Shown: positions 1 through 6,796, counted from the first letter of the stretch. The stretch is 9,313 bases of DNA from an uncultured Bacteroidota bacterium (GCA_903944755.1 CAJATB010000075.1:1-9313), one strand, 5' to 3'. Notes: generated from the letters alone by a model not told the origin. Numbers and translations: made by a program.

Positions 1-24
1 CTCTACCAACTGAGCTATTCCGGC
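1..24 (-). tRNA. tRNA, 5' end only (probably tRNA-Thr)
   Basis: Read on the minus strand, these 24 bases are a typical tRNA 5' half: a seven-base acceptor arm (GCCGGAA), then T-A, then the D-arm signature GCTCAGTTGGTAGAG. The rest, including the anticodon, lies beyond the left edge, so identity cannot be read directly. Threonine is inferred from synteny: in Bacteroidota the first tRNA after rpsU-xerC-hpf is usually tRNA-Thr, at the head of a tRNA cluster before tuf. The tRNA nature is sure; the amino acid is only likely. Confidence 0.85.
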
Positions 25-70
25 TTATTAATATATCTACACAAAAGAACACTCCCAAATTTTGGGATGG

Positions 71-100
71 CAAAGGTAATGGAATTCTTTATTTATCAAA
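71..100 (-). promoter_or_regulatory. Bacteroidota-type promoter of the tRNA cluster
   Basis: On the minus strand a TTTG (97-100) lies 18 bases upstream of TACCTTTG (71-78), which fits the TTTG / TAnnTTTG promoter of the phylum's primary sigma factor. Transcription would begin near position 65, about 40 bases before the tRNA 5' end at 24. This fits a tRNA precursor with a short leader. Confidence 0.75.
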
Positions 101-249
101 ATTTTAGAGCAGATTTTTATCCCAATTATCAAGGAAAAATTAAAATAATGTTGGAAACGCCCTAAAAATGAGCAAAAATGGCCTTTTTAATAGTACAAGA
201 TTTATAAAAAATGTTTTTAATGCTTGCTTTGTACCACCCTATTTATAAT

Positions 250-275
250 AAAAAAGCCCCAATTGGGGCTTTTTT
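250..275 (-). terminator. Intrinsic terminator of hpf
   Basis: A perfect 11-bp stem (250-260 with 265-275) with an AATT loop: six A, GCCCC, AATT, GGGGC, six T. It lies about 40 bases downstream of the hpf stop codon. Because A- and T-runs flank both arms it could stop transcription in both directions. It separates the rpsU-xerC-hpf block from the tRNA promoter. Confidence 0.9.
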
Positions 276-313
276 GAATTTTTTACTTGTATTTGCAACT
301 CGGTTTATTGAAA

Positions 314-619
314 TTAATAGACTACCGCTACACGGTCTTTTTTCTTTTTTAGCTGATTTATTACTGAATCTAATGCTTGGTCAAAGGACAATTCGAAAGA
401 CTTTGTTGTTGCCTTCACAAAGCAATCTTGTTTTGGTATATGCACTTTTATCTCCACTATTTTATCCTTAATATTATGCACCAGGTTATCCAATTTTAAA
501 AATACTTCTACCCTAGTTATGTTGTCGTGAAAGGTTTGCAATTTTGAGACTTTGTTTTCAACGAATGCCAACAATTTTTCATCTGCATCAAAGTGCACTG
601 TTTGAATGTTAATGTTCAT
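314..619 (-). CDS. hpf: Ribosome hibernation-promoting factor, short form (HPF/RaiA family)
   Basis: The 101-residue product has the S30AE fold pattern: an N-terminal strand (MNINIQTVHFDAD), a helix with FVENKVSKLQTFHDNI, a strand VEVFLKLD, a strand KIVEIKVHIP, and a final helix SFELSFDQALDSVINQLKKKKDR. Family members bind the 30S subunit in the mRNA/tRNA channel and keep idle ribosomes inactive and protected in stationary phase. The length matches short HPF/YfiA proteins; the C-terminal dimerisation domain of long HPF is absent. The gene follows xerC after 180 bases and ends in a strong terminator, so it is probably the last gene of the rpsU-xerC-hpf unit, perhaps with extra control from that leader. 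No Shine-Dalgarno precedes the ATG, which is normal for the phylum. The family call is firm; the dimerisation mode cannot be read. Confidence 0.92.
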   Translation of the reverse strand: MNINIQTVHFDADEKLLAFVENKVSKLQTFHDNITRVEVFLKLDNLVHNIKDKIVEIKVHIPKQDCFVKATTKSFELSFDQALDSVINQLKKKKDRVAVVY

Positions 620-799
620 ACAATAATTTTTTAAATGATTTTTAACGAATGAAAGAACTGACCGGGTTTATTTGACTAAATCCCACAACATTAAGTTACG
701 ACTTTACTCGTATAAAAAAACGAATACTTTTCTTTTAAGAAAACTTTAAGATAGCTACTGACATGAATCAATATAAGCACTTAAATGAGGTGATTTATG
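620..799 (-). other. Intergenic leader between xerC and hpf, with one hairpin
   Basis: This 180-base gap holds no credible gene. On the minus strand bases 726-720 (TATTCGT) can pair with 711-705 (ACGAGTA), seven pairs including one G-T wobble, around a T-rich loop. I find no TAnnTTTG promoter match, so hpf may depend on read-through from upstream or on a promoter of another sigma factor. The gap is long for an operon in such compact DNA, which hints at a regulated hpf leader. Confidence 0.35.
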
Positions 800-1699
800 T
801 TACGCTTTAGGATGTGCCTTTGAAAATACTTCCTTTAATTTTTCTATCGTATTATGTGTATATACTTGCGTGGCTGCTAAGCTACTGTGTCCTAGCAATT
901 CCTTTACAGCATTGAGGTCGGCTCCGTTATTCATTAAATGTGTCGCAAAACTGTGCCTTAAAACGTGGGGGCTTTTCTTTTGCAAAGTGGTTACCTGTGA
1001 TAAGTGAAATTTTACAAAAGTATACACCGCTCGGGGCTGCAAAGCCTTCCCCTTTTCTGTTACAAACAAATGACTATTCCCTATGGCTTCACTAGGCTTT
1101 TCTGCTATGTATTTTTTTAAGGATGTAGCCAATTCAGGGCTTATTGGTAAGATCCTTTCTTTATTCCCTTTTCCTACCACTTTTATAACGCGTTTTGAAA
1201 TATCAAGTTGATTTTCTTTGCATTGAATTAGTTCGCTTAAACGCATCCCAGTGGCATAAAATAGCTGAATAACCATTTTTTCGGTTAACCCATTCCAGCC
1301 CTCTGCAAAGGATAAATTTAACAACAACTGTTCCATGTCGTTCTCCGCAACAAAAGCGGGTAGTCGCTTGCTTATTTTAGGGCTTATGACTGTTTCCATA
1401 GGGCTTTTTACCAATTGCCCTTGTTGTATTTGATATTTGAAAAAAGATTTTAAAGAAGATATTTTTCGATTCAACGTCTTACCTGTCATTTCAACCTCTT
1501 TCATGGAAGCTAACCAGGACCTTACCATGGTACCCGTTAATTGTGTGAATGGGATTCCTTCATATTGTGTTTCAACAAAATCAAAGAACTGAATTAGATC
1601 GTTTGAATACGCTGTAATAGTATGTATAGAGTACCGCTTCTCGAACTGGAGATACGCTAGAAATGCGTTTAAAGGTGTATAGCGGGTTTGTATGGGCAT
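800..1699 (-). CDS. xerC: Site-specific tyrosine recombinase XerC
   Basis: The 299-residue product matches XerC/XerD in length and layout. An N-terminal SAM-like core-binding domain covers about residues 9-100 (FLAYLQFEKRYSIHTITAYS) and the catalytic domain about 115-290. All six catalytic residues of the family are visible: Arg153 (ATGMRLSEL), Lys177 (VVGKGNKER), His245 and Arg248 (HVLRHSFATHL), His271 (LLGHSS) and the nucleophile Tyr280 (QVYTH). Xer recombinases resolve chromosome dimers at dif during division. The choice of XerC over XerD rests on the rpsU-xerC-hpf neighbourhood typical of Bacteroidota. No other ATG start occurs before residue 58, and the N-terminus aligns with the usual family start, so this ATG is right. 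It lies only four bases from the hairpin that follows rpsU, which may lower or regulate its expression. Confidence 0.93.
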   Translation of the reverse strand: MPIQTRYTPLNAFLAYLQFEKRYSIHTITAYSNDLIQFFDFVETQYEGIPFTQLTGTMVRSWLASMKEVEMTGKTLNRKISSLKSFFKYQIQQGQLVKSPMETVISPKISKRLPAFVAENDMEQLLLNLSFAEGWNGLTEKMVIQLFYATGMRLSELIQCKENQLDISKRVIKVVGKGNKERILPISPELATSLKKYIAEKPSEAIGNSHLFVTEKGKALQPRAVYTFVKFHLSQVTTLQKKSPHVLRHSFATHLMNNGADLNAVKELLGHSSLAATQVYTHNTIEKLKEVFSKAHPKA

Positions 1700-1703
1700 A
1701 AAA

Positions 1704-1736
1704 AAAGTACAATAAAGATAAACTTTATTGTACTTT
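1704..1736 (-). terminator. Hairpin between rpsU and xerC (terminator or attenuator)
   Basis: A perfect 14-bp inverted repeat (1704-1717 with 1723-1736) with a 5-base loop, followed on the minus strand by a run of seven T. It lies about 45 bases after the rpsU stop and four bases before the xerC ATG. The stem is AT-rich (core GTACAATAAAG), so termination is probably partial; that would let rpsU be made in excess over xerC and hpf. The same hairpin covers the xerC initiation region. Confidence 0.75.
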
Positions 1737-1780
1737 AAAATATCTAAAAAATTAGCAATTAAAAGAAAGGATTTTTTGAA

Positions 1781-1978
1781 TTATCCTTCTATCTTACCAC
1801 TAAAAATTTGTTGCTTGTAAATAGCTTTTAAAACTTGGAAACGACGTTTTACAGATGGTTTCACAAATGCTTGACGTGCACGTAAGTTTAATAAAGTTTT
1901 GCTCTTCTCGAACTTCTTCTTGTACTTCTTAAGGGCCTTGTCAATGTTTTCGCAGTCTTTTGAATCAATAATTAACAT
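1781..1978 (-). CDS. rpsU: 30S ribosomal protein bS21
   Basis: The small basic 65-residue product has the bS21 pattern: MLIIDSKDCENIDKALKKYKKKFEK, then the conserved basic stretch with RARQAFVKPSVKRR. bS21 sits on the 30S platform beside the 16S rRNA 3' end. In Bacteroidota, published ribosome work (recalled, not checked) indicates that bS21, with bS18 and bS6, hides the anti-Shine-Dalgarno, and a C-terminal tyrosine was implicated; this protein has Tyr54. Its own mRNA has the only strong Shine-Dalgarno I see in the window, seven bases from the ATG, as expected for autoregulation in which ribosomes lacking bS21 favour rpsU mRNA. It has its own promoter just after the hscA stop codon and a hairpin terminator after it. 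Confidence 0.95.
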   Translation of the reverse strand: MLIIDSKDCENIDKALKKYKKKFEKSKTLLNLRARQAFVKPSVKRRFQVLKAIYKQQIFSGKIEG

Positions 1979-1985
1979 AATATAT

Positions 1986-1992
1986 ACCTCCT
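1986..1992 (-). promoter_or_regulatory. Strong Shine-Dalgarno of rpsU
   Basis: The minus strand reads AGGAGGT, a seven-base match to the 16S anti-Shine-Dalgarno, with a spacing of seven bases to the rpsU ATG. Other genes here have A/T-rich upstream regions without it. This fits the special translational control of rpsU known in the phylum. Confidence 0.9.
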
Positions 1993-2067
1993 CAGGCGTT
2001 TTGAAAAAAATTAAAATTAATTTTCCTAGCCTGTAAATTTTATTAAAGGTGAAGGAAAATTGGAGAG

Positions 2068-2098
2068 CAAAGATAGGATTCTTATGGAAATAACCAAA
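2068..2098 (-). promoter_or_regulatory. Promoter of rpsU
   Basis: On the minus strand TTTG (2095-2098) is followed after 19 bases by TATCTTTG (2068-2075), an excellent match to the Bacteroidota promoter. It begins only three bases after the hscA stop codon. The transcript would start near 2062 and have a leader of roughly 80 bases ending in the rpsU Shine-Dalgarno. Confidence 0.8.
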
Positions 2099-2101
2099 TT
2101 T

Positions 2102-3967
2102 CTAGAAATCTTTATCTTGAATATCTTTTCCTTTTAAGGCGCCGGATATCGCTTGGTCCATTGCTCGCTCTGCAAATGGGCGAGTTATATCGTTCAATTC
2201 CTCCGTTTTTGTTTGAATTAAGTGCTTATCCTCAAGGGTAATTGCTAGTTGTAAAGCTTGCATCGCACCCGCTGTAACTGAAATTTCGGCTTTAGTGAGT
2301 AGAAACGCATTCTTTGCCACAAACTTCTCCGTTACTGCCAACATTTGCTCCGCTTCAGTGCGGGCTTCCACTAAGGCCCTAGCGGCAATATCTGTTTTGG
2401 CATTGGTAATGCTATCCATTAACCTTTGTTCAACTTCTTCGTCTGTTAAACCATATTGAGGCTTGATATCTATACTTTGTGTGACTCCACTTCGTAGTTC
2501 TTTTGCAGTCACTTGTAAAATGCCATCTGCATTAATTAAAAAGCTAACCTCCACTTTAGGTAATCCGGCAGGCATAGAAGGAATCCCTTTTAGCGTAAAT
2601 TCTCCTAGTTTTCTATTGTCCTTTACCAAATCACGTTCTCCCTGAAAAACAGCAATATTAATACCTGATTGCGCATCCTTCTGCGTGGTGTATTGCCTTC
2701 CTGCTTTTGTAGGAATTTTAGAATTCCTAGGCAACAACACGTCCATCAGCCCACCCATTGTTTCTATCCCTAAGCTTAATGGCGTTACATCTAGTAATAA
2801 CATAGAAACGTTATTGCCCGCTAAAATGTCGGCTTGCACAGCTGCACCCAAAGCGACTACTTCATCGGGATTCATGCTGTCATTTACTTCCTGGTTAAAA
2901 AATGTCGAAACTGTTTGTTTCACATAAGGAACCCGGGTGCTTCCTCCAACCATCAATACCGTATTTATATCCGCAGGCTTTAAACCAGCGTCATTCATTG
3001 CGTTCACGCAACAATCAATTGTTTTTTGAACTATGGGTTGTATCAAATTTTCAAATACTTCTTTCGTAATGGAAATTGTTTCACCTGCAAATTCGGTTTC
3101 AAAAAAGTCGGCTTTAGATAGTTCAATTTTTGCCCTTTCAGCCGCCAAGCGCAATTGTTGTTTTAGTGTTTTATGATCGTCTAAATTTTCAAGTTGAAAT
3201 TGTTTTAACCAATGTTCAATAATCACTCTATCAAAATCATCACCCCCTAAATAAGTATCTCCGTTTGTACTTAGCACTTCAAAAATTCCATTTGCTATTT
3301 TTAAGATAGAAATGTCAAAAGTGCCTCCCCCTAAATCGTATACTGCAATTGTTTTTTCTTCTGTCGGATCTAATCCTAAACCATATGCTAAACTTGCTGC
3401 GGTAGGTTCGTTAATAATTCTTAAAACGTCTAGCCCTGCTAGCTTTCCTGCGTCACGAGTGGCTTGCCTTTGTGCATCATTAAAATAAGCTGGCACTGTA
3501 ATAACTGCTTTTGTAACAGGTGTTTTTAATATGTGTTCCGCTCTTCTTTTTAATTCTTCCAGTATGTAAGAAGAAAGTTCGATAGGTGAATAAAATTTAT
3601 TACCCACTTGTACTTTTACTAAGCTTTCAGTGTTATCATCAATTACTTTATAAGCAAAAAAATCTTGATGCGTTTGTATGTCCTTATAGCTTTTCCCCAT
3701 TAAACGCTTTGCACTAAAAATGGTATGCTTTGGGTCGGATTCTAAGAATGGTTTTGCTTGCTCTCCTACTTGTACATTTCCATAAGTATCGAAATGCACC
3801 ACACTTGGTACAATACTACTGCCATCAAATTCCTTTAGTGCTGTAGGCAATTTTGTTTCAGGATGTATAATAGCCACTAAACTGTTAGTGGTTCCTAAAT
3901 CAATGCCAACAATCATTTCGGACTGTTGTAAACTACCTGTTGCAATATTAATACCGATCTTAGCCAT
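2102..3967 (-). CDS. hscA: Fe-S cluster assembly chaperone HscA (Hsp70 family)
   Basis: The 621-residue Hsp70 has an ATPase domain with the phosphate-1 loop GIDLGTTNSL (21-30), VPAYFNDAQRQATRDAG (158-174), phosphate-2 DLGGGTFDIS (211-220) and the adenosine motif VGGSTRVPYV (340-349). The interdomain linker (about 389-398) and the substrate-binding domain follow. Several traits indicate HscA rather than DnaK: the extension of about 20 residues before GIDLGTTNS, RLMGKSYKDIQ, the end FAERAMDQAISGALKGKDI, and no acidic DnaK-type tail. HscA works with HscB to release Fe-S clusters from the scaffold IscU. No hscB, iscU or fdx is adjacent, so the gene is detached from any isc operon within this window. 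ATG at residue 1 is preferred over Met18 because E. coli HscA has a similar N-terminal extension. The RDD gene lies 63 bases upstream on the same strand. Confidence 0.9.
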   Translation of the reverse strand: MAKIGINIATGSLQQSEMIVGIDLGTTNSLVAIIHPETKLPTALKEFDGSSIVPSVVHFDTYGNVQVGEQAKPFLESDPKHTIFSAKRLMGKSYKDIQTHQDFFAYKVIDDNTESLVKVQVGNKFYSPIELSSYILEELKRRAEHILKTPVTKAVITVPAYFNDAQRQATRDAGKLAGLDVLRIINEPTAASLAYGLGLDPTEEKTIAVYDLGGGTFDISILKIANGIFEVLSTNGDTYLGGDDFDRVIIEHWLKQFQLENLDDHKTLKQQLRLAAERAKIELSKADFFETEFAGETISITKEVFENLIQPIVQKTIDCCVNAMNDAGLKPADINTVLMVGGSTRVPYVKQTVSTFFNQEVNDSMNPDEVVALGAAVQADILAGNNVSMLLLDVTPLSLGIETMGGLMDVLLPRNSKIPTKAGRQYTTQKDAQSGINIAVFQGERDLVKDNRKLGEFTLKGIPSMPAGLPKVEVSFLINADGILQVTAKELRSGVTQSIDIKPQYGLTDEEVEQRLMDSITNAKTDIAARALVEARTEAEQMLAVTEKFVAKNAFLLTKAEISVTAGAMQALQLAITLEDKHLIQTKTEELNDITRPFAERAMDQAISGALKGKDIQDKDF

Positions 3968-3980
3968 TAAAAAAATTTTA

Positions 3981-3988
3981 CAAATGTA
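3981..3988 (-). promoter_or_regulatory. Possible -7 element of hscA
   Basis: The minus strand reads TACATTTG, a match to TAnnTTTG, 13 bases before the hscA ATG. No clear TTG element lies at the right distance upstream, and the resulting leader would be only about 8 bases. It is a plausible but unproven hscA promoter; otherwise hscA is read together with the RDD gene. Confidence 0.4.
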
Positions 3989-4030
3989 ACGTGCTACCGA
4001 AAATTATTGGTTGCGAATTAAGGAATGATT

Positions 4031-4426
4031 TTAAGCCTTTGCTTTTACTAAAACTGTTTTTGAAAAAGTATCATGTAGCGGTTTATCGTTCCAAGCCATC
4101 CCAAACATGCTAATAGGCAGTGTGCGTATGGTTGCGCGAATAATAAACTGAATTAGATTTGGCCTTCTCCCCGACTCCGATTGTACTTTAGTTCCAGTAA
4201 TTATTTTAGCAGGAGTACGTAAGAATAAGCACTCAAAAACAAAGGTATACACCCAAGTAAACCCTATAAAGAAATAACTATACCGATAAGCTTCAAAGCC
4301 CCAGTAAAACACGTAAAAATTCCACCATCGGTACAGCAGATAACTAAATATACATATAAGCGTAGTGTCAATTAGGTAATGTAAAATCCTAGTTCCTTCA
4401 CCAATTATTGGAGTTGTTGTGTTCAT
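4031..4426 (-). CDS. RDD family integral membrane protein
   Basis: The 131-residue product is a small membrane protein with the RDD domain hallmarks: Arg13 and Asp20 at the start of the first membrane segment (RILHYLIDTTLICIFSYLLY), a second segment about 48-67 (SYFFIGFTWVYTFVFECLF), then the typical TPAKIITGTKV, an arginine-rich loop (IIRATIRTLP) and the final LHDTFSKTVLV with Asp119. The family's function is mostly unknown; some members have been linked to ion or sodium tolerance, which cannot be assumed here. The gene is divergent from tyrS with 52 bases between start codons and may be co-transcribed with hscA 63 bases downstream. No precise role can be assigned. Confidence 0.8.
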   Translation of the reverse strand: MNTTTPIIGEGTRILHYLIDTTLICIFSYLLYRWWNFYVFYWGFEAYRYSYFFIGFTWVYTFVFECLFLRTPAKIITGTKVQSESGRRPNLIQFIIRATIRTLPISMFGMAWNDKPLHDTFSKTVLVKAKA

Positions 4427-4478
4427 GATGCGAAAATATTGCTTTTTAGTAGTTATTTTTACGCAAAGTATAGATACT

Positions 4479-5762
4479 ATGACATTGATCCAAGAACTAC
4501 GCTGGAGAGGTATGATTCAAGATATTATGCCTGGCACGGAAGAACTATTACAAAAAGAACAAGTTTCAGGCTATATTGGCTTTGATCCTACTTCGGATAG
4601 TTTGCATATTGGTAGCTTAGTTCCCATTTTATTACTCGTGCATTTACAAAAAGCAGGCCATAAACCTTTCGCACTAGTAGGTGGCGCTACCGGAATGGTT
4701 GGTGACCCAAGTGGGAAAAGCGAAGAAAGAAATTTATTAAGCGAAGAAACATTAGCCTTTAATATAGCAGGCGTAAAAAAACAACTGTCTCATTTTTTAG
4801 ATTTTGACAGCACAAATGCTAATGCAGCCGAATTAGTTAATAACTATGACTGGTTTAAAGAATTTACTTTTTTAGATTTTATCAGAGAAGTAGGTAAGCA
4901 TATTACGGTGAACTATATGATGGCCAAGGATAGCGTTAAAAAACGTTTAGAAGGCGATACAGGTATGAGCTTTACAGAATTTACCTACCAATTGGTGCAA
5001 GGCTATGACTTTTACTGGTTGTATAAAAATAAAAATTGTAAGCTACAAATGGGCGGAAGTGACCAGTGGGGAAATATCACAACGGGTACTGAATTAGTAC
5101 GTCGCAAAGCTGGAGGAGAAGCATTTGCTTTTACTTGCCCTTTAATTACAAAAGCAGATGGTGGTAAATTTGGGAAAACAGAAAAAGGAAATATTTGGTT
5201 AGATGCCACTAAAACATCTCCTTACCAATTTTACCAATTCTGGCTAAATGCAAGCGATGAAGATGCAAAAAAATGGATAAAAATTTTCACCCTACTCCCT
5301 ATTGAAAAAATCGAAGCATTAATTGCAGCGCATGACCTAGCTCCACAACAAAGAATTTTACAAAAGGAATTAGCAGCAGCATTAACCACATTCGTGCATA
5401 GCGAAGCCGACTTAAACTTCGCGATTCAGGCTACTGAAATATTGTTTGGCAATGCAACTACCGAAGTATTACAGTCATTAAATGAAACTCAATTACTGCA
5501 AGTTATGGAAGGGGTGCCTACTGTAAACATAGTAGCAGCGGAGCTAACAGCGGGTTATGACTTAATTAATTTACTAGCCGACACCCAAATATTTCCAAGT
5601 AAAGGAGAAGCGCGCAAAATGTGGCAAGGTGGTGGCTTAAGCATTAATAAAGAAAAAGTAAGCACTGAATTCACCACCGTGACTACTGCTAATTTATTAC
5701 AAGGAAAATATATGCTAGTACAAAAAGGAAAGAAAAATTATTACTTAGTAGTGGCGAGTTAA
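4479..5762 (+). CDS. tyrS: Tyrosyl-tRNA synthetase
   Basis: The 427-residue class I synthetase charges tRNA-Tyr with tyrosine in the cytoplasm. Visible motifs are GYIGFDPTSDSLHIGSL (31-47, HIGH-type signature as HIGS), the tyrosine-binding QLVQGYDF (171-178), GGSDQWGN (192-199) and the KMSKS-type loop KFGKT (230-234). A C-terminal S4-like RNA-binding domain follows (about 360-427, with SKGEARKMWQGGGLSINKEKV). The length is close to E. coli TyrS (424). The frame is open 20 codons further upstream to an ATG at 4419, but the start at 4479 (MTLIQELRWRG) aligns with the family N-terminus and avoids overlapping the divergent RDD gene. No Shine-Dalgarno is present. I found no exact TAnnTTTG in the 52-base upstream gap. 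A strong terminator follows the stop. Confidence 0.95.
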   Translation: MTLIQELRWRGMIQDIMPGTEELLQKEQVSGYIGFDPTSDSLHIGSLVPILLLVHLQKAGHKPFALVGGATGMVGDPSGKSEERNLLSEETLAFNIAGVKKQLSHFLDFDSTNANAAELVNNYDWFKEFTFLDFIREVGKHITVNYMMAKDSVKKRLEGDTGMSFTEFTYQLVQGYDFYWLYKNKNCKLQMGGSDQWGNITTGTELVRRKAGGEAFAFTCPLITKADGGKFGKTEKGNIWLDATKTSPYQFYQFWLNASDEDAKKWIKIFTLLPIEKIEALIAAHDLAPQQRILQKELAAALTTFVHSEADLNFAIQATEILFGNATTEVLQSLNETQLLQVMEGVPTVNIVAAELTAGYDLINLLADTQIFPSKGEARKMWQGGGLSINKEKVSTEFTTVTTANLLQGKYMLVQKGKKNYYLVVAS

Positions 5763-5788
5763 AAATTTAAACAGGCTATCGCTTATAT

Positions 5789-5826
5789 AAAAAGAGTCCC
5801 GACCATTTATGATCGGGACTCTTTTT
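5789..5826 (+). terminator. Terminator of tyrS (bidirectional)
   Basis: A perfect 14-bp stem (5789-5802 with 5813-5826), core GAGTCCCGA / TCGGGACTC, with a 10-base loop and A/T runs on both flanks. It begins about 26 bases after the tyrS stop. The SGNH hydrolase gene points towards it, so it can serve both convergent genes. Confidence 0.92.
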
Positions 5827-5843
5827 ATTTGTGATTTTATAAC

Positions 5844-5918
5844 TAATAAAATTTTCAGCAATTATTTTACAGCTAATATATTTTACAGCTATTATTTTTT
5901 CAACTATTATTTTACTGC
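5844..5918. repeat. Short imperfect tandem repeat at the SGNH hydrolase 3' end
   Basis: About five units of 14-16 bases, on the plus strand roughly TATTATTTTACAGC with small changes (units near 5844, 5860, 5874, 5890 and 5905). The right-most unit encodes the last residues (A-V-K) and stop of the hydrolase on the minus strand; the other copies lie after the stop. This looks like slippage-type duplication of the gene's end. Confidence 0.6.
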
Positions 5919-6575
5919 TTCCCACATTAATTCAGCAACTAGTTTATTACCCTTTTCATTTAAGTGAACCCCATCGGTAGTAAGAATGCCTTTGGCATTA
6001 TTAGTTGGGTTATTCGCTAAACTATAGTCGTGAAAAATTTTTCTTAAATCTACCAGCCCCAAATTATGCTTCTTTGTGTAATCTCTAATCCAATTGCTAT
6101 AAGCATTTAAATCCCCGTCTTGGGCATTTGAGTAGTCATGCTTCTCCCCAATAGCCGCAGGTGTAGCTAGTACTACCCTAGCTCCTTGTGCCTGTATCTT
6201 CTTCACTACTGCATCATAAAAGTTACCAAATTTATCAAAATCGGTTCCTGTTCCCCAAGCTTTATGCCAAACATCGTTCACGCCAATAAAAATGACTACG
6301 ACATCGGGTTTCTGAGCTAACACATCTTTATCCATTCTAAGAAACAAATCATATATTTTATTACCTCCTATACCTGCACCAACAATATCATACTCAGTTG
6401 CTAAACCTTTTTTTGTAAGGTCTGCTTGTATCATTGTAATATAACCCCCAGCTTGCACCCCTTGTTCAGTGATAGAATCACCAAAGAATACTATTTTTTT
6501 CTTTTTCTCTCCTGTAAAAGACATTAAACTAAGCACTAATATAAAAGAAGCCAAACCCAACATAATTTTTTTCAT
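5907..6575 (-). CDS. Secreted SGNH/GDSL hydrolase
   Basis: The 222-residue product starts with a Sec signal peptide (MKKIMLGLASFILVLSLMSF, no lipobox cysteine), followed by a lysine cluster and the SGNH fold. Block I is FFGDSITEQG with the nucleophile Ser34. Block II glycine is in GAGIGGNKI (66-74). Block III is GVND (98-101) with Asn100, and block V is DGVHL (201-205) with Asp201 and His204, so the catalytic set is complete. Such enzymes are periplasmic or surface esterases that remove acyl groups from lipids, polysaccharide or acetylated sugars; the substrate cannot be told from sequence. The gene stands alone, converging on tyrS. No obvious promoter match was found upstream. A tandem repeat begins in its last codons and continues past the stop. 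Confidence 0.88.
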   Translation of the reverse strand: MKKIMLGLASFILVLSLMSFTGEKKKKIVFFGDSITEQGVQAGGYITMIQADLTKKGLATEYDIVGAGIGGNKIYDLFLRMDKDVLAQKPDVVVIFIGVNDVWHKAWGTGTDFDKFGNFYDAVVKKIQAQGARVVLATPAAIGEKHDYSNAQDGDLNAYSNWIRDYTKKHNLGLVDLRKIFHDYSLANNPTNNAKGILTTDGVHLNEKGNKLVAELMWEAVK

Positions 6576-6658
6576 GATACCCGTTTTATAGATAAATAAT
6601 GTAAATAGGTACTTAAGTTAGACCAATTTCATAATATTCCTCCGAATTGATATAAAAA

Positions 6659-6690
6659 TTTGGAAAATTTTACGCTGACCCCTATTTTTG
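6659..6690 (+). promoter_or_regulatory. Promoter of tRNA-Gln
   Basis: TTTG (6659-6662) and TATTTTTG (6683-6690) are separated by 20 bases, an excellent Bacteroidota-type promoter. Transcription would begin near 6696, about 22 bases before the tRNA. A perfect small hairpin (CCATTC, AAA, GAATGG; 6695-6709) lies at the very start of the predicted transcript. Confidence 0.8.
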
Positions 6691-6718
6691 CACTCCATTC
6701 AAAGAATGGCTAGAGGAT

Positions 6719-6792
6719 TGCCTGATGGTGTAACGGTAGCACAACTGTTTTTGGTGCAGTTTGTCTTGGTTCGAATCCAGGTCAGGCAACCA
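6719..6792 (+). tRNA. tRNA-Gln (anticodon TTG), with encoded CCA
   Basis: A full cloverleaf is visible. The acceptor stem is TGCCTGA (6719-6725) with TCAGGCA (6782-6788), then discriminator A and an encoded CCA at 6790-6792. The D arm is GTG...CAC around TAACGGTAG. The anticodon arm is ACTGT / GCAGT, closed by a T-G wobble, with loop TTTTGGT giving anticodon TTG. The T arm is CTTGG / CCAGG around TTCGAAT. It decodes CAA and probably CAG by wobble. The gene stands alone with its own promoter and terminator. Confidence 0.95.
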
Positions 6793-6796
6793 AAGA

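Noticed and set aside
211..471. Plus-strand open frame across the hpf terminator and hpf
   Set aside because: It is antisense to the clear hpf gene and includes the terminator hairpin as codons.
2685..2927. Plus-strand open frames inside hscA (also 2463-2645)
   Set aside because: They are antisense to a strongly supported gene and have no recognisable motif.
4419..4478. Upstream start that would lengthen tyrS by 20 residues
   Set aside because: The extra residues do not resemble any TyrS N-terminus and the start would overlap the divergent RDD gene; ATG at 4479 fits the family.
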